Source: Zeus faber (Eukaryota; Chordata; Actinopteri; Zeiformes; Zeidae). From it: DNA of 64,000 nucleotides. The stretch spans positions 19,992,397-20,056,396 of the forward strand of contig OY482848.1 in NCBI GenBank assembly GCA_960531495.1, read 5' to 3'. Both the position numbers and the translations under genes were made by a program. The notes beneath the pieces are model-generated. The model saw only the letters and a list, made by a program, of their open reading frames with translations. It did no database searches and was not told the origin of the DNA. This document shows positions 45,903 through 58,089 of this stretch, in pieces. Every line of letters starts with the position of its first letter. Within the stretch, counting starts at the first letter, position 1.

Positions 45903-48900
45903 ATCAGGCACAACATTAAAACCATTGACAGGTGAAGTGAATAACATTGCTCATCTTGTTCCAATGGCACCTGTCAAGGTGTGGGATATAATAAGGCAGC
46001 AAGTGAACAGTCAATTCTTGAAGTTGATGTGTTGGAAGCAGGAAAAATGGGCAAGCGTAACGATCTGAGCGACTTTGACAAGGACCAAATTGTGATGGCT
46101 AGACGACTGGATCAGAGCATCTCCAATGTATGCAGTGGTAAGTACCACTACCAAAAGTGGTCCAAGGAAGGACAACCACTGAACCAGCGACAGGGTCATG
46201 GGCGCCCAAGGCTCAATGATGTACGTGGGGAGTGAAGTCTAGCCTGTCTGGTCCGATCCCACAGAAGAGCTACTGTCGCACAAATTGGTGAAAATGGTAA
46301 AGCTGCTATGATAGAAAGAACACACAGTGCATCGCAGCTTGTTGTGTATGGGGCTGCGTAGCCACACGGTCAGAGTGTCCATGCTGACCCCTGTCCACTG
46401 CCGAAAGCGCCTACAATGGGCAGGTGAGCGTCAGAACTGGACCATGGAGCAAAGGAAGAAGGTGGCCTGGTCTGATGAATCACGTTTTCTCTTACATCAT
46501 GTGGGTGGCCCTGTGCGTGTGTGTCGTTTGAGGTAGAGATGGCACCAGGATGCACTATGGGAAGAAGGAAAGCCTGCAGAGGCAGTGTGATGCTCTGGGT
46601 AATGTTCTGCTGGGAAACCTTGGGTTCTGGCATTCATGTGGATGTTACTTTGACGAGTACCACCTCACTGAACATCGTTGCAGACCAAGTACACACCTTC
46701 ATGGCAACGGTATTCCCTGATGACAGAGGCCTCTTTCACCAGGATACTGCACCTCGCCACACTGTAAAAATAGTTCAGGAATGGTTTGAGGAATATCGGA
46801 TCACGTCTCGAGCAGTTCACACCACACGCTTGTCGCTCACGACAAGCAGGCTATAATTTTCCTCCAGTCTGGGGCTTTGTTCGGCCATCTCCAAAAATCT
46901 GTCAGTGAGCAGAAAATCAGCCCAGAATCACGTAGTCTGAACTCTGCATCACAGGACCTAAAGGATCTGCTGCTAATGTCTTGGTGCCAGATACCACAGG
47001 ACACCTTCAGAGGTCTTGTGGAGCGCTTCGATGGGTCAGAGCTGTTTTGGCGGCACAAAGGGGACCTACACAATATTAGTGGTAGTTTTATTGTTGTGGC
47101 TGATCGGTGTATATCTCAATAAGAGCCATTATTATTATCGGCCACAGTCCAAAAGATCAATGGGACCTAGGACTTCAATGTGCTTTTTTGTTTTCCTTGA
47201 AGGTACATTCCCTGGAACTACCATGAGCTATCTCCTAATCGGTTCGATTTCAGCGGAGAAAAAGACGTAGAGCACTTTCTTCAGCTGGCCCAAGACATTG
47301 GCCTGCTGGTCATTCTCAGACCCGGTCCCTACATATGTGGAGAGTGGGATATGGTGAGAGAGCGATTCGGTAAATGTAACTCCTGTATGTGAAGGGTTCA
47401 TTATTCTATGAAGACAAATACTGAAAATATGGAACCGTCAAACATATCTATAACAATGAAATGTTTTAGTTGGGACTTCCATCAACAGGGCTGGTTATTG
47501 ATCATGCATTCCGATTTGGAACTAGATCCTAATTCTTAATTCACCAGAATTGCTCAGTTACCACAGTAGCGACTCCTCTTATTGGCGTGCGTGGCTTCTC
47601 GTAGCTTCTTGACTATCAACACGGCAGCCTTCCTGTGTGCTGACGATCGAACGAAAGATCTGATCTGACGTTTGCTGCCTGTTGCGTCCACAGTAGGAGA
47701 GAATCAGTAACACTTCGACAAAATGTACCTTTTGCAATTGTAAGCAACTGCTAACATTGTAAAACAAATATTTTGAGGAAAAAAAAGTTATACATTTACG
47801 AGAAAAAAATGAAATTTAAAGTCCAAATATCAATTACCAACTCTGGGTGCATGGAATAACATAAAAAAACAGAATTCCACATTTATGAGTCTATTGACTG
47901 TTTATCACGCAAGTCTCGTCAATGAATGCAGAGAAGTCGCAAATTTCACCATTCAGAACTTTAATAGGCCTTCCATCGGAACATTAACTTCACATATGAT
48001 ACGCATAGATCTCAACAAAACAGACTGCATTTATATTGTGCTGTTCTAGCTATATGATTATATTAGGAGTTATAGCTAAATATACGAGTATGTCCTTTTT
48101 GCTAAATCCAATTGAAAAGTATAATATGGATATATTAATCTACTGCAGGCTCGATGCACAGTGAGAAGTAGCTTATGTACATCTGATAATTGCAACTGTA
48201 AAAAAAAGTTATACTTAAAAAAAACTGATCCACCGTGTTTAACATTTGTGTAACGTAGGGTGGCTTGCCAGCCTGGCTTCTCACCAAGAAAGACATTGTG
48301 CTGCGCTCTTCAGATCCAGGTACGAAAATAAATAGGAATTAAACCGCGCAAAAAATATTGCTTCAGTTGGGTGGTGTACCAATGACGACACCTTTTTGGT
48401 TTTTTTCAGATTACATGAAAGCAGTGGATCGCTGGATGGGCAAGGTATTGCCGATGATGAAGCCTTTCCTCTATCAGAATGGAGGCCCGATTATCACCAT
48501 CCAGGCAAGAAGCTTTAGTTATCAACATCCAGGAAACAGAATTTGTATTTCACAACATTTAGGTGTACTCCTGTAGCAGCATTAACTTATCACGTGAAAA
48601 ATTGAGCCCGGATAGGTGGAGAATGAATATGGCAGCTACTTTGCTTGTGACTACGACTACCTGCGTTCCCTGGCCAAGCTGTTCCGCTCGCACCTCGGGG
48701 ACCAGGCGGTGCTGTTCACCACGGACGGGGCCGGGGTCGGATACCTCAAGTGCGGCTCCATCCAGGGGCTCTATGCCACCGTCGACTTCGGACCCGGTAG
48801 ATCTCAGCCTCTCATGTCTGGAATGTATAAGATAACTTGCCCCTGTTTTGACTAGGTATTTGAATTTGTTACTCACACCGACTCGCTGCGGTCGTAATTT

Positions 48901-51900
48901 GTGTCTTTATTGGTCAGTTGAAGAGGGCGTTTAGGAGTTGTGTGTGAACTGTAAAACAAGCATGTGATCACACGTCTCACAGTACAAAGTTTCTAAAGCC
49001 GTAATTTCCCTGCTTTTCACTGCGTTGACTCACCATCACAATTTAGACGTCTCAAAGTAGAGTCATATATCTTTTTTCAAACTCGAGCCGTTCTGTCCTG
49101 AGTTTCGTCTCGTTCCTCTTTATGAGGTGGGAACACAAGTGCTGCGTTCGAAGCTCAGAGATCCGCTGAACCTCATGGACCTTTGGTTTGTATTTCTCAC
49201 AAAACATTTTTGATCTCCAACGGGCCGACGGGTTCCCTGTTCATGACCTAACGACCTGAAACTGTGTCCCGCCGCCTTCCAGGTGAACTCTGAGTTCTAC
49301 ACCGGCTGGCTGGACAACTGGGGCAACCCCCACTCGGTGGTGTCAACTGCCATTGTGACAAAGTCCCTGAATGAGATTCTGGCCCTAAGAGCAAACGTCA
49401 ACATGTAGGTTTACACACTTCTTGTTTTGTTCGATTTTTACCCGTGGCCACAGTCAATACACAATAACTGCCCCAGAAACCAAACTTTTATTTATTTTTT
49501 TCATGATAACTCGTAAGCCTATTTGAAATTCTGCACCCAACCCCCAACACTCTGTCACATATCTCCGTGCAGGTATATGTTCATTGGAGGAACAAATTTT
49601 GGATATTGGAATGGTGAGTGTACACAAACGCAAACGGGACGGTGGGAAGATTGGGCGATCGCCGGTATCACCTCACACGCTGCTTTGGTCTCCTCCTCAG
49701 GTGCCAATAACCCCTTTTCCCCACAGCCCACCAGCTACGACTACGACGCTCCTCTCACGGAGGCAGGAGACCTGACGGACAAGTACTTTGCCATTCGAGA
49801 AGTGATTAAAATGGTATGTCAGATGAGCTCGAGCTGCATGTAAAAACCACGTGAAATTAGCAGTTTTAAATACTTATTGTTAACGACACGGTGGTTTCAA
49901 TCTGGTAAAGCAGTTGTTCCCTGTGCCAACAGTATCGTAAAGTACCGGAAGGACTGGCACCGCCATCAACTCCAAAATATGCGTATGGAGCCCTGCAAAT
50001 GAAGAAGGTTGGTTGTCATTTGAAACTGCAGTATCTCTCTAGATAAATATTTTGTAAATAGATATGCATATATATAATTTTTTATTTTATTAATAATATT
50101 ATTTAAATCCGGATCAATTCAAAAGCAACTGTCAACTACAATCTACCTTTAGTGAATTGTAAATTGTGAAAAGGATTCACCAATATATATATTTTTTATA
50201 TATTAAAAGAGGGTTTTGGACTAGTGAGAGGTTATGTTAGGAAATAACCCCTTTTAATTGGTGAATATTACATTTATAATATTGTAATAGTATATTTTTT
50301 CATAATATTATGTGAAATTGTCTTCAAATCCCTTCAGCTTCAGACAGTCACAGACAGCGTAGAAGAACTGTCTTTCTCGGGACCCGTCAAAAGCATGTAT
50401 CCTCTGACTTTCATTGAACTGAAACAGGTATTCCTTTATGTTTTAAACCAAGAAGTTCAGTAACTATATAATTATAATTATATTTCTGTTTTTTATTTGG
50501 TTGTATGAGGAGGTATCTCTTTCACTTTCCTCTAGGCCTTTGGGTTTGTTCTGTACAGAACCAAGCTTCCTGTGGACTGCAGCTCACCAACTCCTCTGTC
50601 TTCTCCGCTCAACGGAGTCCACGACAGAGGCTACGTGTCAGTGAATGGGGTGATTTCACCAATCTCAACACTCATGTGACTCATTAGCAAAGATACGCCA
50701 ACCATGTTCTTTGGTTGATTGGGTGAAATTGTAAACACCCTACCAATCCATTTGAAAGGGTGTGTTTGGTTTGGGACCAGTTTAACTTCCTTCCTTTGTT
50801 CTGTTTATTTTGAAGGTGGCAGTGGGAATCCTGGAAAGGAACAAGGCCTTAACTGTCAACATAACAGGAAAGTCTGGAAGTCAGGTGGATATACTGGTTG
50901 AAAACATGGGCCGAATCAACTATGGACGAGACATCAATGACTTTAAGGTTTGTTCCCAGTAAAACCTGATGCTTTGTTTTAAGCTGTATTTCAAATGCAG
51001 GTACTATGACACATGAATGATGAAACTCGTGTCCCCTGTTTTGCAAATTGTATTTCCCAACATATAAAACCGCACAAGAGCAATTGACTTTGTGACATAA
51101 AACTTCACTTCACATCAGAGTCGAAGACACGTGGGAATGCCGAATTGAATTATATTCCTAATCCACTGTCTACCGCACAGGGCTTGGTGTCCAACCTAAC
51201 TCTGGGTAAGGACGTGCTCACTGACTGGACTATCTACAGCCTGAGCATCGATGAAGCAGTCAGCCAGGGCCTCTTCTGGGAAACCAAACCTCCAGCGATG
51301 GATCCTCCTCCACCCGCCCCCTGGTCTATGCCAGCGTTCTACGGGGGCAGCTTTCTGATTCCCGATGGCATTCCGGACCTGCCCCAGGACACCTACATTC
51401 AGTTCCCTGGCTGGAGAAAGGCATGTTAATCATTATAGCTCTATAGGTAGTTCATAAGAACAGCATTCTTTTTTTGTTGTTTTACAAATAAAGCCTGTAT
51501 GTCTGTGCATCCCTGGATTTCCAGGCAAATAGTGTGCTTCATTGTCTAAAAAATAAAAAAGGATAAGCCAAGGTTCACATTGGATAAAGTGACTCAAGCA
51601 AATGCTTTGTATTTAATCATACATTATTATGTTTTTGTAAAATGTTGTTTTAAAGAAATGTATGGCCCTTGTTATCGTTTTCTGTTTTGGTAATAATTTG
51701 GTAATAATCATTAACTGGGTGGTTTTGTCATTTCACCAAATCAGAGCAGTGCTCTAAAGTCCAATACGCTGACCTGCCTTAAGTGTTTACAGCCGATGTT
51801 TTTCCTTCATTCATATTTAGGGCCAGGTTTGGATCAATGGCTTCAACTTGGGGCGTTACTGGCCCATCCGAGGACCTCAGGTGACCCTTTTTGTGCCCGC

Positions 51901-52069
51901 CAGCCTCCTGAGCACATCTCTACCCAACAATGTGACGGTGCTGGAGCTGGAAGGGGCTCCCTGCTTCGCGGGGCCCTGCTTCATTGAGTTTACGGACACC
52001 CCCGTCCTCAACGGCACAGTGCACCATGGCCATAAGACACAACTGTTCATTAAAGGGGACATCAAATAA
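44774..52069 (+). CDS. glb1: Beta-galactosidase, lysosomal (GH35)
   Basis: Sixteen exons: 44774-44833, 45461-45630, 47203-47353, 48259-48319, 48410-48504, 48616-48796, 49127-49185, 49283-49404, 49573-49613, 49701-49813, 49933-50007, 50338-50427, 50536-50649, 50816-50947, 51181-51420, 51821-52069. The frame is continuous for 650 residues; human GLB1 also has 16 exons. Exon 1 is a signal peptide. [32 protein letters not shown], the acid/base Glu in ENEYGSY (about residue 183), the nucleophile Glu in NSEFYTGW (about 263), [10 protein letters not shown] and the C-terminal [14 protein letters not shown] are present. The enzyme removes terminal beta-galactose from GM1 ganglioside and keratan sulfate. 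Introns after 48504 and 51420 start with GC. The ISGSIHY and IPDLPQDT motifs favour glb1 over glb1l. Confidence 0.96.
45716..45850 (+). mobile_element. Short retroelement fragment in glb1 intron 2
   Basis: TCAAAGTCAAGTTTTTTTTG is followed by TCAGATGCACAGG and CCCAAGGTCAACTGGACACT. This resembles fish retroelement 3' ends and is followed by A-rich and (TA)n/(CA)n runs to 45900. Confidence 0.45.
45888..47113 (+). pseudogene. Tc1/mariner element with dead transposase
   Basis: The ends CACTGATCAGGCACAAC and GTTGTGGCTGATCGGTGTAT are inverted. A transposase start [20 protein letters not shown] is visible at about 46047, with GRPRLNDV in the DNA-binding part. [18 protein letters not shown] carries the second catalytic Asp near 46740. 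The frame is broken repeatedly (stops near 46232 and 46450), so it is inactive. It fills most of glb1 intron 2. Confidence 0.87.
47354..48258. other. glb1 intron 3, nothing recognisable
   Basis: AT-rich intron without identifiable elements. Confidence 0.6.
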
Positions 52070-52653
52070 TCTTCACTCAGATTTGCACAAATGGACCAAT
52101 TTGCACTTTTCCTTGATGTACAATCTCAAATCAGAATGACCTGGCTTTTCGTAATGTTTGATGGCAAATGCAAGGTTGGCTGAAATAGTAGGATGATTTG
52201 CGTTGCCATCGGCCTTAAATATGCTTTGCCTTCTGATCTTATCCTGAAATAACCGGGTCAGTTAAAAATTGCCAAGAAACCTTGTTGTCTTTAACATTTA
52301 TGATTCACTGTGACCCACTGAACACAATACTGAAGTTGTAATATTTCTTTCCTTAATCTGCCATATACGCCATATACCTCAGCGATTCGGAACGGGTCAG
52401 TGAACGCGTTTGTCGTTGTTCATCTGAAGAGAGTACTGATGTTTGAAACGTACCAAGAACATATGTTTGTTTTGGTTTTTTTCTTCCTGGAAATCACAAA
52501 TGGATGAGTAGATGAAACCATCCATCAGACATGAGTATTGATCTGTCTTCCTCAAGCACTTTGGGACCGCTGATTTATACTGTACGTTTACATTTATAAT
52601 GTTGATTTTGTTTTTAATGGTGAATGTTTTTGTTTGTAAGTGCCAAATGGTTG

Positions 52654-52659
52654 ATTAAA
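52654..52659 (+). promoter_or_regulatory. Possible polyadenylation signal ATTAAA (glb1)
   Basis: GATTAAAGG lies 585 nt after the stop. No AATAAA occurs in this interval, so this variant is the best candidate. Confidence 0.4.
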
Positions 52660-52732
52660 GGTTATGATGCTTTTATAATGCTTGTGACTCCTAATGTGTA
52701 TAGGAACCTGAGTGCCAAGAGGGTTGTTTCCA

Positions 52733-52777
52733 GAAGGAACACATTTTGGATATTGGAATGGTGAGTGTACACAAACT
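52733..52777 (+). pseudogene. Duplicate of glb1 exon 9 end and its splice donor
   Basis: AGGAACACATTTTGGATATT followed by GGAATGGTGAGTGTACACAAAC matches 49590-49628 with one mismatch over 36 nt. The match includes the first bases of intron 9, so it arose by genomic duplication, not retrotransposition. Confidence 0.85.
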
Positions 52778-52799
52778 GAGGAACTGGAATGGAACTCGA

Positions 52800-52800
52800 A

Positions 52801-52829
<29 letters not shown>
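52800..52829. repeat. (GT)n then (AT)n microsatellite
   Basis: GT run followed by a short TATATAT. Confidence 0.9.
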
Positions 52830-52831
<2 letters not shown>

Positions 52832-52849
52832 AGTAATGTTGCAGGGTAA

Positions 52850-53110
52850 CTGAACGGGTGGAGAAGAACGGCGATGAGATGATGATGTGTTCGATAGCTC
52901 AACTAAGCCTGGTTTTATTACCTTGCCGCAGCAACAGCTAACCCGAGGTTGAGGTGTCCTCAGGCTGGCTAACTAGCGGGCTCTCTACTTGCGTTGCGTC
53001 TCTCTCCTTCCGCCCAGACACACTTCCACTTAACCCCCAATTATCCTGCCCCGGGAAGAACTTCCAAGCCAATTACCCACTACGGTGAACACCTCCCTCA
53101 ATAAAACATT
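52850..53110 (-). mobile_element. Possible 3' LTR of Ty3/Gypsy element
   Basis: It lies immediately downstream, in the reverse-strand sense, of an integrase fragment. It carries a reverse-strand AATAAAACC polyadenylation-like motif and is GC-richer than its surroundings. Boundaries are not defined. Confidence 0.35.
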
Positions 53111-53139
53111 GCAAAACAACAATGGATAAACAGGAACTT

Positions 53140-53645
53140 ATGCCCAGCATTACACTGCACATTTCCTTGAACAGCTGGGCCTCAAAATTCCTTCCCTGAT
53201 CGGAATGTAGTTCAGCTGGGACTCCGAAGCAAGTGAACATCCCATCAATAAGTACCTCAGACAGTAGCCGTCACCTGATCAGGAACCCCAACAGCCTCTG
53301 GCCATTTTGTAAAGTAATCCAGCGCCACCACTACATAGCGATTTTCACATGGTGTGCAAAGAAAAGGGCCTAGTATGTCAACAGCCACTCGGTCCATTGG
53401 ATCCCCAACCTGATGTTGCTGTAGCGGTGCTCTACTTTGGCCTTTAGGGCCCTTGCGAGCAACACAGGGATCACATCTTTGACAATAGGCTTCCACATCC
53501 CGCTACATGTGCCGCAAGAACCATTGTCGCACTCTATTTAGCGTTTTATTGACGCCAAAGTGCCCTACTCCTGGTGCACCATGATGGAAACTAAGCACAT
53601 CCTTCGGTCAGCCCTTTGGCACCACCACCTGCCACCTCTCTGTCC
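53140..53645 (-). pseudogene. Ty3/Gypsy integrase fragment
   Basis: Reverse-strand translation shows GVGHFGVNKTLNRVRQWF with the His pair, YCQRCDPCVARKGP with the Cys pair of the zinc finger, then VAVDILGPF and YFTKWPEA of the core. A downstream HSDQGRNFE segment carries the second catalytic Asp. At least one stop (after FLRHM, near 53502) and a frame break near 53250 inactivate it. Confidence 0.88.
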
Positions 53646-53674
53646 TGACGCTGGCTCCTTCCTTTTTTTTTTAT

Positions 53675-54310
53675 TTTGTTATACAGAGCCACCACCAATC
53701 CCACTCTTTTGAGAACTATTTTACCATGTTTGGGTCTATAAACATCTGATCACTACTCCAAGAGGGGGAGATGCACCACGGATGAGACAATTAAACATAG
53801 AACCAAACAACATTTACACGGAAAACAGAAACTTTAATCAGTAAATCAGGTCTAGGAAAACTGGAACAGCAATTTGGCATGTGGCCTCTTCCTGTCATAG
53901 TTATGGCAGAAAATGAGGGAGGAAAGGAGAGGGATGCAACCAGGAGGATGCTGGGGTGCGTTCAAAGCAGGTGTTGGTGGTGTGTGTGTGTGTGTGTGAT
54001 GAGACCACCTGTATGTATGTGTGTGTGTGTGTGTGAGGTGTCCACTGGTGAGTCTACAGGACTTATTCAAATTGGTTCTGGTGTATAAGGTCAGTATTAT
54101 GTCGTGGCACCTCCAAGCAGCGGAAAGGGCAGCCGCCCTGAGCTCCGCAGCTACTTAAGACACCCCACAGCTGCAGGAAAGCCCCGAGCACCCCGCTACG
54201 CAGCCACAGAAGACCCCCAGGTCCCAAGAGAAGCCGGAAGCCCACGGAGCAACCCCCAGGCCCGGCCCCAGCAGCGAGGCCCGCCCGTTGTTTGGAGTAG
54301 GATTGGTGTG
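53675..54310 (+). repeat. Interspersed repeat family R, copy 2
   Basis: It aligns with 16016-17055 over most of its length. Its 5' end is ACAGAGCCACCACCAATC, the interior has GTGTGTGT tracts, and the 3' part has AGAAGCCGGAAGCC and GAGCAAC. A large part of the 3' half of copy 1 is absent. Confidence 0.75.
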
Positions 54311-54797
54311 TGAGTGCATGTGTTCTAAGCTAATATGAGTGGGATTAAAATTTCTGGATGGATGAGGAGCATGTCGGGGCAGGAGGACCTGAGCTGCTAT
54401 GGAGAGGGGATTCGGGCTTGATTCATCGGCTTGACCTCCAGTTTTAGCATGAAAAAGACATTCCGCCGTACCAATTTCTGTGCCAGTGAAAATTACACGC
54501 ACAGTCTTTATTCCCCTCCCTCCCTCCAGTGCGTTTTCCCTGTGTGTTTATCGAGGCCCCCTCTCCACTGAGAAACATGAGCGTCATGGCCCAAAACTAA
54601 AAAATGAGCCCGAAGACTCAGTTGAGGCCGGGACATGTCACCAAACACATATATTTCAAGCTTGTTATGCAAATAAGTTATTGGGCTTGTTAGCACATCA
54701 ACTTACATTTGTAGAAAATGTTATCAACTTTAATTGACTGAATCTAATGAGTTTTTGGCCTTATTAACACATGAATACTGTGTAATATATTTTCAAC

Positions 54798-56267
54798 TCA
54801 CCTTTAATAGGAACAGCGTTGCACACTGTGCGAGCAGTGATGCTGAGCTTTGGACTGAAGGATGGCTGGCAGGTCAGGAGTAAGTTTGGTGGTTGAGATG
54901 TGAAGGACATCACAGAGCTGGCTGTCGGTCATTTTGGTTCTCAATCTACATTTGTTCAGAGTTAACAGAGAAAATGTTTGCTCACATATGTATGTTGAGC
55001 TGAACAGACTCATCATTCTTTTTTGCGTGGCGTTCCATCAGAGGAAACTTGGCCTCTTCCAAGCTCCGGTAGAAGGCAGGTAGGGGGAGAAGCTGATGTT
55101 GATTCTTCAGAGAATTATCACACTGCATTTCAATAAGTTCTAATTGCAGACTCTCTTCCACTTCATCCGCATCCATCAGGAATGGAGTCAAGAACAGCTT
55201 GATTTCTTTCTTAATGATAGAAAAATCTTGGAAGCGCTGACTGAATTCTGTCATGAGGGGTGCGATCCCAGACACATTGTGTGCAACATTGAAATTGCGT
55301 AGTTGTGTCTCAAAGAGACGGAGCTTCACACAAAATGCTTTCATGTGCGCATAAAGTTGTGGTACAAGCTGGTCTTTGCCTTGTAGGCTCTCGTTTACTC
55401 TGTTGAGATGATCACTAAGATCAACTAAAAAAGCCAGGTCTCCAACCATAGAGGGTCACTCAGCTCATGAAGGGGTCGATCCTTCTCTTTCAAAAACTGG
55501 TCGATTTCTGTTCTCAGGGAATAAAACCGCTGCAGCACGGAGCTGCGACTTAGCCAGCGCACATCATATTGGTAGAATAGGTCCCTGTATTCAGCATCGA
55601 CATAAGATAGGAAAGCTTGAAATTCTCTGTAGAAGAGCCCTCGTGCTCGAATTATGTTGAGAGTTTTCACAACAGTGTTTGTCACATCGCCAAACTGGAT
55701 GTCTTGGCATAGAGGGCTTCTTGTTCGATGATACAGTGCATTTTAACAGCCTCACCTCCACTCTCTTGCACCTTGGCGCACACCGTAGAGGCCATTCTTT
55801 TGCGCTCGCCTTTCATTGCTGGAGCCCTATCCATTGTAAGTCGACACAGCTTGTCCCATTTAATTCCCCTCTTTACAATTGCATCTGACACAGCTTCAAA
55901 AATGTCCTTAACCGTTCTTGTGCCCTTAAGACTCCTAAGATCAAGCATCCGTGCTCTCATCACATGAAATTGGGTAAAAATCAAAAGCACACGCTTTATG
56001 TGACACTTGATGATTTAAGTGAGCTGACAAGTCTTTGATTCGCTGCACAACTGTGTTTCTGGACACGCTAACTCTTGTTTTGTGGAGAAGCTGCCTTGTT
56101 CAAGACAGTAGCTCTACCTAGTGTTAAAACTAAGAAGTACAACACAGTCAAGCGGAAGTCTCATGTGTGGGCCCATATTCCGTTATATTTTTAGAATTTG
56201 CTGTGGGCCAATCAAAAATGGACCAAGGACCACAGTTGGCCCGTGGACCGTAGTTTGGACACCCCTG
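54798..56267 (-). pseudogene. hAT (Charlie-like) transposase relic
   Basis: Reverse-strand frames follow transposase order: WDKLCRLTMDRAPAMKG near 55835, YDVRWLSRSSVL near 55550, FLVDLSDHLNRVNESLQGKD near 55420, then STYICEQTFSLL near 54990. Several frame breaks exist and the N-terminal zinc finger is missing. The right end is TTTGGACACCCCTG, a Charlie-type terminus, at 56267. TTTTCAAC occurs at 54790-54797 and 56268-56275, an 8-bp match fitting a hAT target duplication, though the left end lacks the expected CAGGGG repeat. Confidence 0.83.
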
Positions 56268-56275
56268 TTTTCAAC

Positions 56276-57780
56276 GTCCCGACATGACGGTGTCAGCACT
56301 GGCGCGGGCTGTTTTGACAGGTGCCAGGTCTGCCTGCGTGTAGAGTTACGCTATGTGGTTGAGAGTGGTTACATCAGGTGATACGGCTGTATGGAGAATC
56401 CTCACCCACGAGCAATGCAGTGGGTCTGGGGGTGGGCGGGGGTTGTAATGTAATTTACCTCCTCCTCCTCAACCTAAACCTATGAATGGGTTCTTAAATG
56501 CTGAAATTGGGGTTTGAGGTCACATCTGCCGGTTGGTCCTTGGAAAGGGCTACCCGGATCCAGGGTTCTCTGTCTCTGCCTTTAGAAGCTTGCATAGGAC
56601 ACATCGGTTCAGACCTCGCGGGTCAGTGAGGGTGAGTGGTGGCCGTACAATATGGCATGGTAAGAACTTGAGTTCCAAATGAAGTAAAACATTTGTGTTG
56701 TGCTACAACCCTAGTTTAATGAATGAAGAATGCAAGTTTTTACTGGTTGCCTCCACTGAGCAGCTCGCTCAAGAGCTGAATAACATGTCAGAGGACGGAT
56801 GACAGGTGCGGACCCAGTATATATACTGGGGGGCGGGTCTTATGATGGGTTGATTAGGACTGGGCCATGTGAGTGGCCCGACCGCAGCCTGCCAGGGCCA
56901 AGTTAAGCCTTGGTTGGTCCAAAGAGGCTTTTGGCTTCATTCAGTCGGCCCGTCTGGAGACAGCTTGAGGCATAGTGACAACGCTCGTTCTTCATTCGTA
57001 AAACCAGGGTTGTTGCGCAACGCAAACGGTTCGTTGTGGACAGCACCAAGCTTCCTGTGCACCGCGGCTCGCCAACCGCACGGGGTTCGAGGGGAATGGA
57101 ACGCTTCAAATAAAATCTACAGTTCGGCGAGAGAGTGGCGGTGATTTGTTTGCCGCCTCAGTGGATGTAGCTGGTTCTTTACTGTATTGACCTGGGAAAC
57201 ATACTTCTAAATTGCAAAAGCATATGGAAAACAAAAGGTGAGGGATTTAACCTAAAATAAAGAGAACGTTGTAAATTGCCAGCCTACGGTTTAAAAAAAA
57301 GGCTAAAAGTTGCTGTAAAAGAAATAAAAATGTATATACCGATCAATGAAGTTAACGCACACAATTGGAAGTCACACAATCACCATCAAAGGGATGACGA
57401 GAAAAGAGTATTTACAAAAGAATGAAATTATTATCACAACAATCAAAACCCAAGACAGGAGCAATTGTAAAGTTTGAGCAACTATCGTATTATATATTTA
57501 TGGTAATATGGCTTCCGGAGTCTGTGACGGAGAAGAGCAGCGTAAAAATGTTTTTTAGGGTTTTCTCTTCACCTGGTGGCGCTATTTCACTTCACAGTAG
57601 CTCACATAAGGAGGAGGAGGCGGAGATGCGAGACTATAGATCCTCTCTTCTCATGCAACAATTATCTTTATATATAACACGGATATAAAATGTACACGAC
57701 GCGCGACGGTTCCATGCCACAGCGGCAATACCATCAAAAACAACGAGTCAAAGCACCACTTCCGGTGACGTTAAAAAAAA
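56276..57780. other. Intergenic, mostly unrecognised, with a glb1 exon-13-like patch
   Basis: No gene was identified. Near 57040-57077 the sequence ACAGCACCAAGCTTCCTGTG, then CACCGCGGCTCGCCAACC, is about 84% identical to glb1 exon 13 (32 of 38 nt against 50556-50593), with an exact 15-mer. The rest shows no clear repeat class. Confidence 0.5.
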
Positions 57781-58035
57781 CAACAACCGTCTGACGTCAT
57801 AAGTGACGTGGCAATGGTAATTCTACACAAGCTCCGCCCCCGATACGCTGTGTACGCGGTGCTAGCGCTGCTGCTAACCAGGTTAGCTCGGCTGCTGCTG
57901 TCCAAATACGCCGTTTCTGTGAGCCGCGCGATAGCATCAGCGAAGCAGCGAGCGTGCACAATGGTTGAATCGGCGAGCTCGGGGCACAGCGGTCACTGAA
58001 TAAACACCATAGCAGTGGATCGACCTTCCAGGCAA
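57780..58035 (+). promoter_or_regulatory. CpG-rich cldnd1 promoter with CRE and likely exon 1
   Basis: A palindromic CRE TGACGTCA lies at 57792-57799, followed by AGTGACGTGG. CpG-rich sequence continues to a possible non-coding exon ending TTCCAG at about 58031, where GCAAGTGG would be a GC-type donor. No TATA box is present. Confidence 0.5.
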
Positions 58036-58089
58036 GTGGTCATTTTGTCCTTGTGATATGATGACATAAACTGTCAAGGACTGTGTCGG

